DNA from: Calditrichia bacterium
GTDB lineage: Bacteria; Calditrichota; Calditrichia; Calditrichales; Calditrichaceae
Assembly (NCBI GenBank): GCA_027039465.1
Contig: JALWEA010000345.1
Coordinates: 1 to 10,367, forward strand
Direction: 5' to 3'
Length of the DNA stretch: 10,367 bases
Both the position numbers and the translations under genes were made by a program. The number at the start of each line of letters is the position of its first letter. Position 1 is the first letter of the stretch. Positions 6,260 to 10,367 of the stretch are shown here, one piece after another. Below the pieces are notes generated by a model, which worked only from the letters and a program-made list of their open reading frames with translations, had not been told where the DNA came from and made no database searches.

Positions 6260-7810
6260 ATGAAATCCATCGGAAATTATGAAATTATTGAAGTGATTGC
6301 GGAACACGGCCCTACTTTAATTTGTGTGGCAAAGCATAAAAAATTAGGTCGTAAAACATTCCTCAAAATTTTCAAAAGCGCCGATACCACCTTACTCGAG
6401 CGGTTTGAACGTGAAGCGCGCGTAGTTGCCGATCTTAATGATAAGCACATTGTTGCCATTTACGATTTTGGCGAGGAGAACGGACGCTACTTCATTTCCA
6501 TGGAATACGTTGACGGTTCCAATTTAAAAGAGTATTTGGACGCCCATGAGTTGAGTTCGGAAGAAATCGTCGAAATTGCTTACAAAATAACCAAAGCTGT
6601 GGCCGTTTTACACAAACACGGTTACATTCACCGCGATTTAAAACCGGAAAATATTCTGGTCTCAAAAGAGGATAATGTTAAACTAACCGATTTCGGTATT
6701 GCTTTCCATGATTCTTTGGAACATGTAACCACGGAAGGCTCTCTGTTAGGCACGCCTTTGTACATGTCTCCGGAGCAGATTAATAATTTGCCGGTAACGC
6801 CTGCAAGTGATATTTTTGCATTGGGTACTATTTTTTATCAAATGGCCACTAAAGAACATCCTTTTGCCGCTCCGCGTATCGGCGAGATTTTTTCCAAAAT
6901 TTTGAGCCAACCGGTTGAAGATTTGTGCGTTGTGCGTCCGGATATGCCCGTTTGGTTTTGCCGAATGGTCGGGAAGATGTTGAATAAAGATCCGCAGGCA
7001 CGCTATTCCTCGGCCGAAGAATTGTTGACTGAATTTAGGAAGCACCACACGTTTCCGCCCTCCACAAATGTTGAAAAAGCTCCTGCGCCTAAGAAACTAC
7101 CCAAAGCCGTATTTTATTTGGCCGGGTTGGGTGTGTTCGTTTTAATGTTGATTTTAGGATATCGTTTTGCCAGAAATATGGAGCAAAAACCGTCCGGCAT
7201 GGTTGCCGATACATTAAATACAAAAATAACGAACGATAGTAGCCGACAAGCAGGCAATCAAATAATTGTGAAGAAAGACTCGCTAACAATGGCCGCTGTT
7301 ACGGGGGAAAAAACAAGAAAAGGAACGAAACCAAAAAACAATATTCCGGATACTGTTGTTAAGCCGCCGTCAATTAAATACGTGAATGTGAAAATTCAAA
7401 CCTATCCCTGGTGCAAAATTTATTTAAATTACCAGTTGGTTGATTCCACTCCGATGATTCGGCCCTTGCGATTAAAACCCGGCAAATATTTGATCGGTTT
7501 GCAGAATCCGTTGTATCCCTCTTTTACCGATAGCATTACCATTCCGGCAAAGAAATATTTTACATTAAGTTTTAATTTGGACTCCATCTTTGCCCGTTTG
7601 GATTTGCAGGTTCTTCCCTGGGGGCGCGTTTATGTGGACGGGAAATACATCGGAGAGACGCCGTTGCAAAAACCCATTTACGTTACCCGCGAAAAACACT
7701 TTATTGAAGTTAAAAACGATTATTATGTTACCTGGCATGATACACTCGATTTTAAAGGCAAGAGTAGAATCCGAAAAATCATATCTTTAAAAGAACTGGT
7801 CCGGAAATAA
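6260..7810 (+). CDS. Transmembrane Ser/Thr protein kinase with two periplasmic PEGA-like domains
   Basis: The 516-residue protein has an N-terminal cytoplasmic kinase domain (about 1-262), one transmembrane helix (about 282-302), a polar linker rich in Lys, Thr and Ser (305-372) and two tandem PEGA-like beta domains (about 375-440 and 446-512) that should lie outside the inner membrane. The PEGA signature reads YPW and LPWG here. Catalytic residues are present: K36 (LKIF), E52 of helix C, HRDLKPEN (124-131), DFG (144-146) and SPE (170-172). The glycine-rich loop is degenerate: the region expected to read GxGxxG is AEHGPT (14-19), keeping only one Gly in place. Activity is likely but ATP binding may be atypical. 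The gene begins 3 bases after the sigma-54 activator, an obvious candidate substrate. The PEGA part may sense the cell wall or the operon's lipoprotein (inferred). Confidence 0.93.
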   Translation: MKSIGNYEIIEVIAEHGPTLICVAKHKKLGRKTFLKIFKSADTTLLERFEREARVVADLNDKHIVAIYDFGEENGRYFISMEYVDGSNLKEYLDAHELSSEEIVEIAYKITKAVAVLHKHGYIHRDLKPENILVSKEDNVKLTDFGIAFHDSLEHVTTEGSLLGTPLYMSPEQINNLPVTPASDIFALGTIFYQMATKEHPFAAPRIGEIFSKILSQPVEDLCVVRPDMPVWFCRMVGKMLNKDPQARYSSAEELLTEFRKHHTFPPSTNVEKAPAPKKLPKAVFYLAGLGVFVLMLILGYRFARNMEQKPSGMVADTLNTKITNDSSRQAGNQIIVKKDSLTMAAVTGEKTRKGTKPKNNIPDTVVKPPSIKYVNVKIQTYPWCKIYLNYQLVDSTPMIRPLRLKPGKYLIGLQNPLYPSFTDSITIPAKKYFTLSFNLDSIFARLDLQVLPWGRVYVDGKYIGETPLQKPIYVTREKHFIEVKNDYYVTWHDTLDFKGKSRIRKIISLKELVRK

Positions 7811-7991
7811 TCAATAAAAGCACAATAGATTTCTCGGACAATGAATCCATTTTTTATACCCACCGCAATTTACATTTCGTTAAATCAGTTTCATTCAATC
7901 ATTCTTTTTTGTAATTTAAGTCATTAATAATAGCAGGATTTAAAATTCCTGTGTGTATTGAAGCTCGTAACTTTAAACACAAGGATTTCCC

Positions 7992-8780
7992 ATGCGGATC
8001 GTTGTCTGGTTCATCCTTTTACTTGTGCTCGCTGCCCAGGTATTTGCTCAACAGCATATTAAGGAACAAATCCAAAATTTGGACAAAGACTTTCGTTCCT
8101 TTAAATACAAAAAAGTTATTGAGAAAGGCAAGTTCCTGCTTTCCGATCCTTATGTCACCAAAGAAGATAGCCTGACCATTTACAAATATATGTTGAATGC
8201 CGCTTATGCCCTTGCGGATACAACGGAAGCTAAAAACATCATTCGGCAAATCATTAAATGTGATCCTGAATTTGCCCTAAACCCGCAAGAAACATCACCC
8301 AAGATTATCGAATTTTTCAATCATGTGAAAAATCAAATCAAACAGCACAAACCGATTGTCCCGACACAACCTTCGGCCAAAACGGAAGAACAGCGCACGC
8401 CGCTTGTTTATCGTCCGTTGCCTTTAAGGGTCATGTTGTATTCCGTTTTGTTACCCGGCAACGGCCATTTGCATCAAAATTTTATTGGAAAGGGAATCCG
8501 ATTTACCGGCATATCCCTTGGCTTGATCGGGGGTATTGTTTACACGGCCGTTCAAACAAATAAGAAGCGCGATGCCTATATGCGTGCCAGAAGCGGCGCC
8601 GATTTCGATCGACTTTATAATGATTATAACAAAATGTACAAAATCCGTAATATTTTAATCGGTGCCTTTGTTGCCTGGGATATTTATGTGCTGTTCGATT
8701 TGCAAAAGGAATGGCAACTATCACTAAAACCAACGCCAGGATCGGATGCGGTTTCACTAAGTATTTCAAAACGTTGGTAA
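7992..8780 (+). CDS. Secreted/membrane protein with DUF5683-like C-terminal domain
   Basis: The 262-residue protein has a Sec signal peptide (residues 1-19, cleavage predicted after VFA) and a helical region at about 25-115 that looks like a small TPR-type repeat (LNAAYALADTTEAKNIIRQI). A Pro/Gln-rich linker follows at 118-138. The C-terminal half is DUF5683-like: SVLLPGNGHLHQN followed by KG and two hydrophobic helices (about 170-187 and 220-236). The family occurs in Bacteroidota and relatives and has no established function. AAGGA lies 7 bases before the ATG, fixing the start. It is 181 bases downstream of the kinase on the same strand with no clear terminator between, so it could be read from the upstream operon or from its own promoter. 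A role in the cell envelope is likely; nothing more specific is supported. Confidence 0.8.
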   Translation: MRIVVWFILLLVLAAQVFAQQHIKEQIQNLDKDFRSFKYKKVIEKGKFLLSDPYVTKEDSLTIYKYMLNAAYALADTTEAKNIIRQIIKCDPEFALNPQETSPKIIEFFNHVKNQIKQHKPIVPTQPSAKTEEQRTPLVYRPLPLRVMLYSVLLPGNGHLHQNFIGKGIRFTGISLGLIGGIVYTAVQTNKKRDAYMRARSGADFDRLYNDYNKMYKIRNILIGAFVAWDIYVLFDLQKEWQLSLKPTPGSDAVSLSISKRW

Positions 8781-8784
8781 AAAC

Positions 8785-8820
8785 TACGTAAATTTTGCAT
8801 AGTACGTAATTTTTGCATAG
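8785..8820 (+). repeat. Two tandem 18-base direct repeats, possible enhancer
   Basis: TACGTAAATTTTGCATAG (8785-8802) is followed immediately by TACGTAATTTTTGCATAG (8803-8820), differing at one base. Each unit begins with the palindrome TACGTA. They begin 5 bases after the stop of the DUF5683-like gene and end 117 bases before the sigma-54-like promoter, a typical distance for an upstream activator site. Binding by the Fis-type regulator encoded at 4748-6256 is only a hypothesis. Confidence 0.7.
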
Positions 8821-8832
8821 CAAATTTTTTCG
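8813..8832 (+). terminator. Weak possible intrinsic terminator
   Basis: TTTGC-ATA-GCAAA forms a 5-base-pair stem with a 3-base loop and runs directly into a T-tract. It lies about 35 bases after the stop of the DUF5683-like gene, so it could end that transcript. The stem is short and AT-rich and overlaps the second 18-base repeat, so the call is weak. Confidence 0.25.
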
Positions 8833-8937
8833 TATCGTTACCTCAAAAACATTTTATTAAAACTACTTTTTGCTTTAACCCTTTGTTTTTTAATATTTAA
8901 TTTAAAGTTTTCCTAAGGCCGTGCCGAGAAAAGTCTT

Positions 8938-8956
8938 TTGGCATGGTAGTTGTATT
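8938..8956 (+). promoter_or_regulatory. Sigma-54-type promoter of the large secreted protein
   Basis: TTGGCATG-GTAG-TTGTATT matches the sigma-54 consensus TTGGCACG-N4-TTGCWTT closely. The GG of the -24 element (8940-8941) and the -12 element (8952-8953) have the required 12-base offset. Deviations are C to T in the -24 box and GC to GT in the -12 box; the second weakens the case because this GC is highly conserved. A start site near 8965 would give a leader of about 39 bases containing the strong ribosome site. A sigma-54 activator gene lies 2.7 kb upstream. Confidence 0.45.
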
Positions 8957-8990
8957 AATTAAAAACGAATGAAAATAATTAACCAACAAA

Positions 8991-8999
8991 AAGGAGGTG
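8991..8999 (+). promoter_or_regulatory. Very strong Shine-Dalgarno sequence
   Basis: AAGGAGGTG is complementary to the anti-Shine-Dalgarno core; AGGAGG ends 6 bases before the ATG at 9004. It is the strongest ribosome site in the window and decides the start of the large secreted protein, implying high translation when the gene is transcribed. Confidence 0.85.
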
Positions 9000-9003
9000 T
9001 TTT

Positions 9004-10367
9004 ATGAGAAAGCACTCTACACTTTTCGCACTCATGGCCAGCTTGATGCTCGTTTTTATGGCATTTAGCATCGGCCAAACGCAAACACAAACCATGGGCT
9101 TCTCGACGGTGATTAAAGGTCAGGTAACGGCAGGCCCCGATTCCACCCCAGTTCCTAATTACATGCTGATGATCACTTTGAAAACCGATACATCGGCTTT
9201 TCACATGATTAAAATGACCGACGAATATGGTAACTATCAGTTTACCGTGTTAACGAATAACACGTATGTTATCACCAGCCCGGATACGTTTATCTACAAA
9301 CCTTTCTATGATGAAGTTGAAGTAAAAAATGATCCGGTTATGCATAATATTAATTTGCAGTACCGGGAAGGTTTGCTCTCGGTTAGCGGTGCTGTGAAAT
9401 TCCATGATGAGGGTGTAAAAACCGGTGTTTATTTCCTGAAGATCCCCGATAGCGTGGATTTAAATGATTTCCGTCAGTACGAATTTTATTTCCATGTACC
9501 ACCCAAAATGTTGCAATGGGCTTCCTATTCCACGGAAACGGATTCCATGGGCAATTTTAACTTGCACATGGTAGCCGGAAAATATGTGGTTTACATCCCG
9601 GCGAATAAAGATGTCGGTTATCTGAATTATTGGGATGCTTTTGAAGTTAATAGCGATACTACGCTGGCTACTTTTGAAATGAAAGAATTGCAGACGCTTT
9701 CCGGCCATGTAACCAATGCGGATAAATATGACATGGTTCGTATTTTTGCACATCCGTTACAACCCAGCCGTCCGTACAAAGCCGTGCCTGATTCCTTAAC
9801 TGGCGATTATACCATGGAATTGGCGCCTGGTAAATACGTGTTACGCTGCGTTGCCTATTTTGACGACTATCGTTACATGGTGTTCTATGATAGTGTATTT
9901 ACACCAAAAGAAGCCACGCAGATTGATGTTCACGGTGAAGTAACCGGTATTGATTTCAATTTGCCGGATCCGCAGGTTGCGCCGTTCAGCATCAGCGGTA
10001 CGGTTACCAGCCGTCAGAGCGGATTGCCGCTGGAAGGCGCCAATGTGGTTTTTGTAAGCTACAATTTCCTGAGCAACTTGTGGCAAACCTGGGAAGCCAC
10101 TACCGATGCCGATGGCCATTACAAAGTTGAAGGCTACACCATGCTGCAGGAAGATTCCTTGGTAGGATTTGCCTGGAAAGATTCAACATTCTTAGCTCAG
10201 TTCTACAATGACAAACCGACGCTGCAAACGGCCGATCCGATTATTTATCATGCCAACGAAGATGTACAAGGCATTGATTTTGCACTGGATACTTTGGATA
10301 CTGAAAACGGTCACAGCATTTCCGGTATGCTGTTGAATGAAAAAGGCGAACCCATTCCCATGGGCTC
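9004..10367 (+). CDS. Large secreted protein with carboxypeptidase-regulatory-like repeats (3' end outside window)
   Basis: The frame is open for 454 codons and continues beyond the right edge. A Sec signal peptide (residues 1 to about 24, Met-rich hydrophobic core) is followed by a run of beta-sandwich units of the carboxypeptidase-regulatory or Cna-B-like type. They start near residues 37 (VIKGQVTAG), 126 (SVSGAVKFH), 231 (TLSGHVTNA), 329 (SISGTVTSRQSGLPLEGANV) and 438 (SISGMLLNEKGEPIP). Each has the SG-x-V opening or a related form, and several have a DADG- or D-x-x-GNY-type turn and an APGKYVL-like strand. No catalytic motif is visible. Such proteins are usually cell-surface or exported structural or adhesive modules; in FCB bacteria they often end in a sorting domain, which cannot be checked here. 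The start is fixed by a very strong ribosome site. It is possibly controlled by the sigma-54-type promoter upstream. Confidence 0.88.
   Translation, partial: MRKHSTLFALMASLMLVFMAFSIGQTQTQTMGFSTVIKGQVTAGPDSTPVPNYMLMITLKTDTSAFHMIKMTDEYGNYQFTVLTNNTYVITSPDTFIYKPFYDEVEVKNDPVMHNINLQYREGLLSVSGAVKFHDEGVKTGVYFLKIPDSVDLNDFRQYEFYFHVPPKMLQWASYSTETDSMGNFNLHMVAGKYVVYIPANKDVGYLNYWDAFEVNSDTTLATFEMKELQTLSGHVTNADKYDMVRIFAHPLQPSRPYKAVPDSLTGDYTMELAPGKYVLRCVAYFDDYRYMVFYDSVFTPKEATQIDVHGEVTGIDFNLPDPQVAPFSISGTVTSRQSGLPLEGANVVFVSYNFLSNLWQTWEATTDADGHYKVEGYTMLQEDSLVGFAWKDSTFLAQFYNDKPTLQTADPIIYHANEDVQGIDFALDTLDTENGHSISGMLLNEKGEPIPMG

Noticed and set aside
8785..8820. Minimal CRISPR array
   Set aside because: The two 18-base repeats are directly adjacent with no spacer between them, and no cas genes are present.
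8503..8823. Minus-strand frame of 106 codons beginning in the 18-base repeats
   Set aside because: Its repeated N-terminal residues simply translate the tandem repeats, and the rest is antisense to the DUF5683-like gene.

Overview
The window most resembles a member of the FCB superphylum, with Calditrichota (Caldithrix-like) as the best guess. This is inference from several signs: a lipoprotein carrying an Asn-Pro-Phe-Asp-Pro motif just after its lipid-modified cysteine, a DUF5683-like envelope protein, a Ser/Thr kinase with periplasmic PEGA repeats next to a sigma-54 activator, a secreted protein built of carboxypeptidase-regulatory-like repeats, moderate GC content, and AT-rich intergenic regions. 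No rRNA, tRNA, CRISPR array, insertion sequence or phage gene was seen.

Left part, minus strand (1-3466). A three-gene respiratory operon reads Rieske protein, cytochrome b, multihaem cytochrome c; the last gene runs off the left edge. Together these look like a compact Rieske/cytochrome b quinol oxidoreductase whose electron exit is a membrane-anchored c-type cytochrome with at least four haem sites. Upstream of it, on the same strand but separated by a strong terminator, lies a single radical SAM gene with a partial SPASM-like C-terminal region. The spacer between them holds two tandem, closely related hairpins and a good sigma-70-type promoter for the Rieske operon.

Middle part, plus strand (3769-7810). 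A 302-base divergent spacer precedes a tight three-gene operon: an envelope lipoprotein, a GAF/AAA+/Fis sigma-54 activator (8-base overlap) and a membrane-spanning Ser/Thr kinase with two C-terminal PEGA-like domains (3-base gap). The arrangement suggests an envelope signalling unit with a surface or periplasmic part, a transmembrane kinase and a transcriptional output. The kinase has a degenerate glycine-rich loop but otherwise intact catalytic motifs.

Right part, plus strand (7992-10367). A secreted or membrane protein with a DUF5683-like C-terminal half is followed by a 223-base spacer and then the start of a large secreted protein of repeated beta-sandwich domains, cut by the right edge. 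The spacer contains a near-consensus sigma-54 promoter (8938-8956) and, about 120-150 bases upstream of it, two tandem 18-base repeats. Those repeats sit where an enhancer for a sigma-54 activator would be expected, so the activator gene in this window may control the large secreted protein. That link is a hypothesis.
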